The notes under the pieces were generated by a model, which ran no database searches, was not told the DNA's origin, and worked only from the letters and a program-made list of their open reading frames with translations. From NCBI RefSeq assembly GCF_004683865.2, contig NZ_CP040760.1:106286-170285 (forward strand): 64,000 bases of DNA, written 5' to 3'. This document shows, one piece after another, positions 46,868 through 54,260 of the stretch (position 1 is its first letter; every line of letters begins with the position of its first letter). The stretch is from Paracoccus liaowanqingii (lineage in GTDB: Bacteria > Pseudomonadota > Alphaproteobacteria > Rhodobacterales > Rhodobacteraceae). The position numbers and the translations under genes were made by a program.

Positions 46868-47759
46868 ACCGTTTTCTCGGACAGCATTCCCAACTTCTCT
46901 GCCTGTGCCAGCAGCATCTTGACCGACGAGGGTTGCCACGTTGTCCGCCCGCGTTGCGTGCGCTCGCGCATCGCCTCCAGGCGATTGCAGATGGCCTGAA
47001 GGGTAATTTGGGGGTCAGCTCCCTTTATCGAGCCACGATCGCTGGCAGACGGCTATCGCCAACACGCCGGGCGGCACGCCCGAGTACCAGTTCGGGCAGG
47101 AGACCGTCACGGACATAGGCCCGTACAGCCCTCAGAAGCCTCGGCCGCGTCCATTGTCGGCTATGGGGCAGGGAGGCGTCTATAAGCCGCAGGATATCTT
47201 CTCAGGCCATGTGTGGGCGCAGCCTGCGAACCTGTGGAACCCAATCCGCTGCAGTCTGCGCCACGCGCTCCATGTAGCCGTCACGCCGCGCCAGGCGGAC
47301 CTTGCGAAGCGCCGCCGGATTTTGGGCACACAGCCCGGGATTTCTGCCGGTGCGGCCTTCGAGACGTGCGCTGACCAGTCCTGCCTTTGTGCGCTCGCGG
47401 ATCAGGGACCGCTCGAATTTTGCCGCCGCCCCAAGCACCTGGAGCCTAAACTTACCCTAGGGCGATGCCGTATTGATCGGATCCTCGAGCGACCAAAGAA
47501 ACCCTCCCTTTGCTTCGAGTTTCTCGATGACCTCCAGCAGATGCGAGAGGGAACGGGCTAGTCGGTCGATCCGAACGACGGCCAGCGTGTCTCCTTTGCG
47601 GATACCGTCCGGGACGCTCATCAGGACGGGGCGGGCACGATTGCCTCCGGAGCCGTGCTCCTCGCGAACGACTGAGCAGCCTAGGGCTTTCAGAGCCTGG
47701 GCTTGCGGCAGCAAGGTTTGATCATCCGTAGAGACGCGGGAATAGCCGATCAGGGACAT
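46852..47759 (-). pseudogene. Serine recombinase (resolvase family) gene with two stops and a frameshift
   Basis: From 47759: MSLIGYSRVSTDDQ with the catalytic Ser, VVRIDRLARSL, and DPINTASP, followed by an in-frame TAG at 47457-47459. The same frame continues QVLGAAAKFERSLIRERTKA and GRNPGLCAQNPAALRKV to a TGA at 47202-47204 that replaces an expected Trp. It runs on as EDILRLIDASLPHSRQWT until a frameshift at 47033-47040, then IT LQAICNRLEAMRERTQRG to the stop at 46852. Restored, it would be ~302 residues with a C-terminal extension. Three independent lesions mean it is dead. Confidence 0.85.
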
Positions 47760-48028
47760 GGGAAGGGCGATTTTGCAATCTTTATTTATGTAAATAAACG
47801 ACCGTTTGTAAACAGAAGCAAGCAAGCCGGCATCGTTCTTATGCCGTGTTTCACTGGCGAATGAAGGCCGCTTGCGGGGTATTTGATGCGCACGTAGCCA
47901 TTCAGGAAGATCCTGCAACCGACCCTCTGAAAATACATCAGTGCTCTTCATAAAGGTGCTAAGATGGTGCTTGAGGTTGTCTAGATACTGGGTTCAAACT
48001 GAAAAAAAAGGCTTCGCTCATCGATCAG

Positions 48029-48976
48029 ATGCCGTCCCTCGCTGATCCCCAGCCCTGGCTTGCCGCACAGGCGGCTCAAGCCTCTGCACTGGCAGATGCG
48101 GCCCGCGATCTCGGGCGGCTAGAGGCTACGTTGCTGGCGCTGCCCGCGGCGGAGGCCGCAGGGGCCCGCGAACGCCTGATCCACATCGAGGTCGAGGCGA
48201 TGCTCCGGGCGCAGGGGCTGATGCTGGGTCGAGACGAGATCGGCCGCGAACTGATGGAGGCCCGCGCGGCATCCGACCCGGAGGCGTTGCGTCTGGCGCG
48301 GTGGGCTGTCCGCCGGCTGGAAGGGCAGGGGGCTTTGATGGACCTGCCGGCCTTTCTGGGGCTACACCGCCGCGCCGCATCCGATGAGCCATCGGCGACC
48401 AGCATGGACCTGCGCCTCCAGGGCAGGGAGTTCGATGGCGCAGCCGTTGAGTTCCTGGCGGCCGTCGATGCCTTCGCGGCGTTGCATCCGCTGGCGTGTG
48501 GCCCTGCGGCTCTCGCCCTATGGCGCATGGCCGAGCTGTCTCCACCGGGGCAGGTGGTTGAGCCGGCTGTCTGGTCGGCGCGCCACATGGCGGCAGGGGC
48601 CGAGGGGTTGCGCTTCGTCCCCTTTGGCCGGCATGGGCGGCGGGTCTGGACCGGCTATGGTCCGCCCGCGGATCGGCTCACCACGCATCTTGCCGCGCTG
48701 CGCGCCGGTGCACAGGAGGCGCGGGCGCTGATCCTGCGCATCGGGGCCTGGTCCGAGCGGGCCCGGGCCGCCACTTCCGGCATCAAGGGCGACAACGCCG
48801 CCCGGGTCATCGCGGTGCTGGCAGCCCGACCCTTTGTCTCGGCCATGGAGATAGAGACGCGCGCCGGCATCAGCCGCCCCACGGCCGAGCGCATGCTGAA
48901 GCGCCTGAACGATCTCGGTCTGACCCGCGAGGTGACCGGCAATCGCAGGTTCAGGCTGTGGGCCATCGAAATATGA
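48029..48976 (+). CDS. RHE_PE00001-like plasmid protein with C-terminal HTH
   Basis: 315 residues. It fits the DUF1612/HTH plasmid proteins seen on rhizobial and Paracoccus replicons: an Ala-rich helical N-terminal half (RDLGRLEATLLALP), a middle domain, and a winged helix at the end (MEIETRAGISRPTAERMLKRLNDLGLTREV). Proteins of this kind are probably regulators. Function is unknown. It is GC-rich and intact, unlike its decayed left-hand neighbours. Confidence 0.65.
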   Translation: MPSLADPQPWLAAQAAQASALADAARDLGRLEATLLALPAAEAAGARERLIHIEVEAMLRAQGLMLGRDEIGRELMEARAASDPEALRLARWAVRRLEGQGALMDLPAFLGLHRRAASDEPSATSMDLRLQGREFDGAAVEFLAAVDAFAALHPLACGPAALALWRMAELSPPGQVVEPAVWSARHMAAGAEGLRFVPFGRHGRRVWTGYGPPADRLTTHLAALRAGAQEARALILRIGAWSERARAATSGIKGDNAARVIAVLAARPFVSAMEIETRAGISRPTAERMLKRLNDLGLTREVTGNRRFRLWAIEI

Positions 48977-49061
48977 TCGTATCATGCCTTTGCGCTGCAG
49001 CACCTCGACTGCAGCCTGGGTGCAGATACCGCCACGGGATGGCGAAACACCGGAGGGCCAG

Positions 49062-49379
49062 ATGACACGCACGCCGGACGCGAAGACGCCCCCGCATCAA
49101 AAGCCAACCGTTCTGAAAAGCGACAGTCGTCAGACCAACTGGCGCCGGGCCAATCTGTCGAAGTATCGCGCCCATCTTGCCGTGCAACGCGCGCTCATGT
49201 CAGGCCAGTTGCAAAAGCAGCCCTGCGAGGTCTGCGGGGCGAGCGTCGTCGACGCCCATCACGACCGCTACGACCAGCCTCTCGATGTCCGCTGGCTGTG
49301 CCGAACCCATCACGTCAAGCTGCACCATTACGGCGAGGACATGTTCCCGATTGGTGGCATGTCGCGAGAGCAAGACTGA
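49062..49379 (+). CDS. Small HNH-like zinc-binding protein
   Basis: 105 residues from MTRTPDAKTPPHQ at 49062. A zinc-ribbon pattern CEVCGASVVDAHHDRYD, then LCRTHHVKLHH, resembles the metal site of HNH-type or phage-associated proteins (C-x2-C ... H-H ... C-x2-H-H). A true HNH nuclease would need the middle Asn, which I do not see clearly. Its frame overlaps the region following the RHE_PE00001-like gene. Prophage-like origin is possible. Confidence 0.6.
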   Translation: MTRTPDAKTPPHQKPTVLKSDSRQTNWRRANLSKYRAHLAVQRALMSGQLQKQPCEVCGASVVDAHHDRYDQPLDVRWLCRTHHVKLHHYGEDMFPIGGMSREQD

Positions 49380-49402
49380 TGAGATGGACGTCTGGTCCTG
49401 GT

Positions 49403-49488
49403 TGGATCAGCGATCGCGGTGCCCGCGATCACCATATCTCACGAAGAGCAGCGTCTCGGCGGCCTGGTAGTATTGACGCAAGGAGCCC
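49403..49488 (+). repeat. 86-bp inverted repeat, left copy
   Basis: Matches the reverse complement of 53635-53720 at about 80 of 86 positions; the first 38 bp are identical. It starts TGGATCAGCGATCGCGGTGC and contains an imperfect palindrome in which GCGATCGCGG pairs with CCGCGATCAC. It sits between the HNH-like gene and the hydrolase. Confidence 0.85.
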
Positions 49489-49553
49489 ATTGCCGCCTTT
49501 CGGCCTGTCGGCCTAGGCTTTCAGTGGTAAGGGCAATCCGGAGGAAGCAACGG

Positions 49554-50444
49554 ATGAAGTCGATCAAGGCAGGATGCCTAGACATCCACTACCATGAGGT
49601 TGGGCCGGAGGGAGGCGAGCCGGTGATCCTGCTGCATGGGTTTCCTTATGATGCCCATGCCTACGATGCTGTAGCCGCAAACCTCGGCGGGCGGGGATAT
49701 CGCTGTCTCGTCCCCTACCTGCGGGGCTATGGCCCAACCTGCTTTCTTTCGCCTCTCACGATGCGCTCAGGTCAGCAGGCGGCGCTAGGGGCCGATCTCC
49801 TGGCCTTCATGGATGCGCTATCCATTGGTACTGCTTTTCTCGGAGGATACGATTGGGGTGGGCGTGCGGCATGTATCGTCGCTGCACTCTGGCCCGAGCG
49901 GGCGCGCGGCCTTGTGAGTTGCGGACAGGGCTACAATATCCAGAACATTGCGAATGCCGCCAACCCTGCCCCCGCAGTCGTGGAGGCCCGCTACTGGTAT
50001 ATGTATTATTTCCATACCGAGCGGGGCCGCGCCGGATTAATTCACAGCAGGCGCGATATCTGCCGCCATATCTGGTCGCTTTGGTCGCCAAGCTGGCGGT
50101 TTAGCGATGTGGTATGGGACGCAACTGCCCCCTCCTTCGACAACCCTGACTTCGTGGAGATTGTGCTGCATTCCTATCGCCACCGATTTGGCGGCATTCC
50201 CGGTGATCCAGCCTATGATGACATCGAGACGCAGCTGGCCGCTCAGCCTGACATTTCCGTCTCTTCCATTGTTCTTCAGGGCCGGGATGATGGGGTTGAT
50301 CCGCCAGTAGCAGAAGATTGCGATCATTCGCATTTCACCGGTTTCTATGAACGCAGGATTATAGACAGCGCAGGCCACAACCTGCCGCAAGAAGCACCAG
50401 AGGAATTTGCCGCTGCGATAGTGGCATTGGCAGAGAAACATTAA
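49554..50444 (+). CDS. Alpha/beta-hydrolase
   Basis: 296 residues from MKSIKAGCLDIHYHEVG at 49554, with a strong GGAGGAAG site upstream. Alpha/beta-hydrolase fold: oxyanion region LLHGFPYDAHAYD, nucleophile elbow GGYDWGGR with Asp as nucleophile, and a C-terminal His in AGHNLPQEAPEEF. Asp as nucleophile is typical of haloalkane dehalogenases and epoxide hydrolases. The substrate is unknown. It is first of the cargo enclosed by the 86-bp inverted repeats. Confidence 0.8.
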   Translation: MKSIKAGCLDIHYHEVGPEGGEPVILLHGFPYDAHAYDAVAANLGGRGYRCLVPYLRGYGPTCFLSPLTMRSGQQAALGADLLAFMDALSIGTAFLGGYDWGGRAACIVAALWPERARGLVSCGQGYNIQNIANAANPAPAVVEARYWYMYYFHTERGRAGLIHSRRDICRHIWSLWSPSWRFSDVVWDATAPSFDNPDFVEIVLHSYRHRFGGIPGDPAYDDIETQLAAQPDISVSSIVLQGRDDGVDPPVAEDCDHSHFTGFYERRIIDSAGHNLPQEAPEEFAAAIVALAEKH

Positions 50445-50450
50445 GCATCT

Positions 50451-50524
50451 GACTGCTTCGTCCCGATAGCTGCAGGCTATGCGGTGCAGAGGCATCGACG
50501 TGAAGGAGCCCTTTGCGGACGGTC
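50451..50524 (+). repeat. Dispersed intergenic repeat, copy A
   Basis: Starts GACTGCTTCGTCCCG and includes ATCGACGTGAAGGAGCCC. Closely related to copy B at 51135-51220. Its second half resembles the inner end of the 86-bp inverted repeats (GACGCAAGGAGCCC). Confidence 0.65.
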
Positions 50525-50573
50525 AGAGGTCGTCTATAGGTGAAGGCCACGCGTTTCCAATCAAGAAATTCCT

Positions 50574-51065
50574 ATGGTCAAAGCAAATGTCATCCGTGCC
50601 GCCCAAGAACAGGATGTGGAGGGGATGACCCGAGTCCTTAACGAGACCATATTGATCGGCGTAACAACAGCGCATGACCGCGGCTTCGACTATGACCGAA
50701 TGCTCGACGTATTCATCTCGCCGCCACAAGGAATTTCCTGTTATGTCGTTTGCGAAGGTAGCTGTGTGCTTGGGTTCCAAGCGCTTAAGTGGGCCAACCA
50801 GGACTGGCCCGGCGAAAACACACTACCACAAGACTGGGCAATTATCTCCACTTACGTGAAGCAAAGCCATCATGGCAGAGGCGTAGGCGCAGCACTGTTC
50901 GTGAAGACGCTTTTGGCTGCGAGAACTGCAAGAGTCCGCTGGATAGACGCGACTGTTCGACGCAAAAATATTGAGTGTTTGGCTTTCTATGCCTCACTCG
51001 GTTTTGAGGATTATAAGTTGGAACAGCTAACGACTTCTAAGTGCCGCGTGCTTGGGGGTGGATGA
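50574..51065 (+). CDS. GNAT N-acetyltransferase
   Basis: 163 residues. GNAT fold: an N-terminal helix (AAQEQDVEGMTRVLNETI), strand CYVVCEGSCVLGFQALK, and the acetyl-CoA loop QSHHGRGVGAALFVKTL (Q-x-x-G-x-G). The C-terminal part NIECLAFYASLGFEDY is also typical. It resembles phosphinothricin-type acetyltransferases, but the substrate cannot be told. It lies inside the cargo enclosed by the 86-bp inverted repeats. Confidence 0.85.
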   Translation: MVKANVIRAAQEQDVEGMTRVLNETILIGVTTAHDRGFDYDRMLDVFISPPQGISCYVVCEGSCVLGFQALKWANQDWPGENTLPQDWAIISTYVKQSHHGRGVGAALFVKTLLAARTARVRWIDATVRRKNIECLAFYASLGFEDYKLEQLTTSKCRVLGGG

Positions 51066-51134
51066 GAAGATTATCCATTGAAAGCCGGGGATGATCCTTT
51101 CGTCTAACGCTCTTGAGCAGGTCTATCCGAGAGA

Positions 51135-51220
51135 GACTGCTTCGTCCCGCATAGCTGCCGGCGATGGGGCTGCACGCCATCGACGTGAAGAGCCCACTGC
51201 GGCCATTGCTGCGGACGTCC
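51135..51220 (+). repeat. Dispersed intergenic repeat, copy B
   Basis: Starts GACTGCTTCGTCCCGCATAG and includes CATCGACGTGAAGAGCCC. It follows the first GNAT gene as copy A follows the hydrolase gene. Confidence 0.65.
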
Positions 51221-51387
51221 TGACAACTCAATATCGTCTCTGCTGTATCTCAGGAGGGCGACATGATCCGGCAGGCCACGGCCCACGATGAAGTGCAGAT
51301 TAGGGAATGCGCTGAAAAGGCGTATGAGCGGTATGTTCAACTGATCGGACGAAAACCGGCACCGATGGTCGCTGACTTTGCCACTCA

Positions 51388-52545
51388 TACCAACAGCCCT
51401 AAGCTCTGACTCACGGGATTCCCTTCGACCTGAAAATCTGAATCATTGCCATCAAGAGATGGAGGTTCTGATGGCGATTGAGATCACTCGAACGGATATG
51501 TCGACAAGTGAGCTTCGGGCGGCGGCGGCGCGCACAAAGGATGCAAAAGCGGTGCGGCGGATTTTGGCGATCGCTCTTGTTCTGGAGGGCGCGGATCGCA
51601 AGACGGCGGCGGAGGCCTGCGGCATGGACCGGCAGACCCTGCGCGATTGGGTTCATCGCTACAACGCCGAGGGGATCACCGGTCTGTCGAACCGGTATTG
51701 GGCAGGCCCGACGCCGCTCCTGAACTCTGAGCAGAAAGCGGAACTTGCCCGGATGGTCCGTGAAGGGCCTGACCTTGAGGCCGATGGGGTGGTCCGCTGG
51801 CGCTGCGTCGATCTCAAGCGCAAGATCGAAGATCGCTTCGGCGTGGTCATGCACGAGCGGACGGTCGGCAAGCAGCTGGCAGCCCTTGGCTTCCGCCGCC
51901 TTTCAGTGCGCCCACAGCACCCCAAATCCGACCCGTTGGCACAGGAGGCATTTAAAAAAACTTTGCCGCTACGGTAAAGGCCGCCCTGCCGGAGACGGCG
52001 CACGGGAAGCCATTGGAGGTGTGGTTTCAGGATGAAGCACGCGTAGGTCAACAGGGGACGCTCACCCGGACCTGGGCCGAGTGCGGAACCCGGCCTCGTG
52101 CGCCGCGCGACACCCGCTACAAATGGGCCTATATCTTCGGCGCCGTCTGTCCATCGCGCGCCACGACCGCGGCACTTGTCATGCCACGTGCCGATACCTC
52201 GGCCATGAACGCTCATCTCGCTGAAATCGCGAAAACCGTCGCGTCGGGCGCCCATGCCGTGCTCGTGATGGACGGCGCCGGCTGGCATAACTCCAGCGCT
52301 CTGCGCATCCCCGACAACATCACCATCGTGACGCTTCCGCCCTATGCGCCAGAGCTGAATCCGGTTGAGAACATCTGGGCCTATCTGCGCGCAAACTGCC
52401 TCGCCATCACCGTCTTTGACACCTACGCAGACATTGTCGACCGATGCTGCAGCGCATGGAACGCCTTCGCAAACGACCCCGAGCGCGTCCGATCGATTGC
52501 CACGCGTGAATACGCAAAAGGGGTCAGTGCTTAGGGCCGTTGGTA
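51388..52545 (+). mobile_element. IS630-family insertion sequence, complete
   Basis: 1158 bp with near-perfect terminal inverted repeats: TACCAACAGCCCTAAGC on the left and, read inwards, TACCAACGGCCCTAAGC on the right. The direct repeat that restores the host frame is TCA rather than the usual TA of IS630. The transposase is encoded in two overlapping frames. Confidence 0.88.
51471..52534 (+). CDS. IS630-family transposase (programmed -1 frameshift)
   Basis: The start at 51471 has GGAGG upstream. The first frame supplies the DNA-binding half (TAAEACGMDRQTLRDWVHRY) and ends at 51977. Seven A residues at 51954-51960 allow a -1 slip, after which the second frame reads NFAATVKAALPETAHG and continues to 52534. 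The DDE core is in the second half: WFQDEARVGQQG, VLVMDGAGWHNS and the Glu in PPYAPELNPVENIWAYLR. Frameshifting of this kind is well known in the family, so the element is probably active. Confidence 0.85.
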
Positions 52546-52950
52546 TCAGATCGCTGACGGCGACGTGTTCGTTGCGATAGATGACCAAGGCGGATTTCAG
52601 GGCTTTATCGTTTTTTATGCCGAAGAAAGGCATATTCTTCTCGAGAATGTAGCTGTCCTTCCTCGTGCAGCTGGGCGCGGTGTAGGGAAGGAACTCGTCA
52701 ATTTCTGTGAGAATGCCGCGCGAGAACGGGGTCTAGGTGCCGTTAAGCTCTACACAAACGAGAAGATGACCGAAAACCTATCGATCTACCCAAAGCTTGG
52801 ATATGCCGAAGTGGGCCGCCACACCGAGGACGGCTTCAACCGAGTTTACTTCGAAAAGGTGCTCACCTAGCAACAGCAGCTCCGTCCCGCATCGCAAACG
52901 GATGAAGGCGGCGGCTGAGGGGCAGCTATGCGGGACCGAGCAGACAGTGA

Positions 52951-53577
52951 TCAGCGCTGTTGAAATGCAAGTCGGATACCAAGAGCGCAATATAGGGTGC
53001 CCACCACTTTTCCTTGCCAACGCTGGATGGCAGGGTTGCTGCGCAAGGTTGCTCCGATAGTTCCTGCACCGACCGCTACCAAGAGCGTGGCAGCAGTCCC
53101 CATCACTACGAACAGCAGACCAAGCACCAAGAGCTGCAGGGCGACATTTCCCTGATCGGGGGCAACAAACTGCGGCAGGAACGCTAAGAAGAACATGGCC
53201 GATTTCGGGTTCAACACCTCAGCGAGACATGCCTGACGAAATGCTTTGCGCGGAGTGATCAGTGGCAAATCAGGCTGGCCCTGAAAAGAAGTCCGCTCGA
53301 AAATGCTACGGAGACCAATGTAGATCAGATATCCAGCGCCCAGCAATTTCACTGCCAGAAAAGCATTGGCAGACGCCATGACGATGGCCGACACCCCTAT
53401 CACGGCCAGCAGAGTGTGGATTACATCTCCCAGGCCAATGCCGAGGCTCGTCGCTACTCCCGCCCGAGTCCCCGAGGTTGAAGCACGTGCCAAAGTCAGC
53501 AAAATCGACGGCCCCGGAAAGAAGACGAAGCCGACCAGCACTGCGAGGTAAGTCAGAAGCACAGTCATTTCGGGCAT
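52951..53577 (-). CDS. LysE/RhtB-family amino-acid exporter
   Basis: 208 residues from MPEMTVLLTYLAVLVGF at 53577, chosen because AAAGGAG lies six bases upstream; the ATG at 53583 touches that site. Six hydrophobic helices and the family signature PGPSILLTLARASTSGTRAG near residue 22, plus EVLNPKSAMFFLAFLPQF. LysE/RhtB proteins export amino acids, homoserine lactones or toxic analogues. It lies opposite the preceding genes, just inside the right 86-bp repeat. Confidence 0.88.
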   Translation of the reverse strand: MPEMTVLLTYLAVLVGFVFFPGPSILLTLARASTSGTRAGVATSLGIGLGDVIHTLLAVIGVSAIVMASANAFLAVKLLGAGYLIYIGLRSIFERTSFQGQPDLPLITPRKAFRQACLAEVLNPKSAMFFLAFLPQFVAPDQGNVALQLLVLGLLFVVMGTAATLLVAVGAGTIGATLRSNPAIQRWQGKVVGTLYCALGIRLAFQQR

Positions 53578-54260
53578 CGCCATCTCCTTTTTCACGCTGT
53601 GCAGATGCTAAGGACTAGGGCGACCGTCCGTAAAGGGCTCCTTGCGTCGATGCTACCCGGCCGCCGAGAGGCTGCTTTTCGAGAGATATGGTGATCGCGG
53701 GCACCGCGATCGCTGATCCAGCGGACAGCCGGCTTCCGCTTCGCTTTGGCACCGCTGACGATTTTTCATTTCATTGGTCAGCCCGCCACCCGGCCGGCGA
53801 TCTGAGCACGGGCTCTGGTGCCGCTGCGCGTCAGCCTCCACGGAAAAATCCGGTTCCTCCCACGTGGCACCAGGCTCAAGCGTATCGGCGACCACCAAAG
53901 CCTTCACCTCAGTCGGCCACCGGCGATGGCCAGATGCATAGATCTCGACGCCTTCGGCGCAACAAGGCGGCCGCCGTTTACATATGTTGTTCAAACGGGG
54001 AGCAAAGCGGGCATTTCGACAGCAATGTTGCACGAAATTTCCGCACCTGGTTTGAATTGGGGACCGCCTGCTTGGCTCAGCCTATCTAATCGGTGAATGA
54101 GGGTGAGCAGGGTCCGGCGCAACGGCGCGTCATGGGCTTGGTCGCGACGATGCGGCAATTTTTGAAATCGTGCCTCTGCTCGATGGTCTTTCAAGGCTGT
54201 CGTTGGCGTTAGGCGCGCGTTTTTAAACTTCTCGTTTTCCCGTTCGCCACCGGAGCATCC
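53578..54260. other. Intergenic region with the right inverted repeat
   Basis: Holds the right 86-bp repeat at 53635-53720. Beyond it I see no gene I trust before nirB. The last ~200 bp must contain the nirBDC promoter. No FNR-like TTGAT-N4-ATCAA site was recognised. Confidence 0.4.
53635..53720 (-). repeat. 86-bp inverted repeat, right copy
   Basis: Reverse complement of 49403-49488, with about six mismatches. Together the copies enclose the hydrolase, the two GNATs, the IS630 insertion and the LysE exporter in 4.1 kb. Confidence 0.85.

Larger units (their letters stand above)
51263..52870 (+). pseudogene. GNAT acetyltransferase gene split by IS630
   Basis: The ATG at 51263 follows GGAGGG. 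The first part reads MIRQATAHDEVQIRECAEKA and RKPAPMVADFAT, then is cut by the insertion at 51388. After 52545 the gene resumes QIADGDVFVAIDDQGGFQGF, ENVAVLPRAAGRGVGKELV and NLSIYPKLGYAEVGRH to the stop at 52870. Removing the element plus one copy of a flanking TCA (51385-51387 and 52546-52548) restores a single uninterrupted frame of about 149 codons. Confidence 0.88.

Noticed and set aside
49380..53720. Integron cassette array
   Set aside because: The cargo genes and repeated spacers suggested it, but there is no integrase, no GTTRRRY core and the exporter gene runs the other way.
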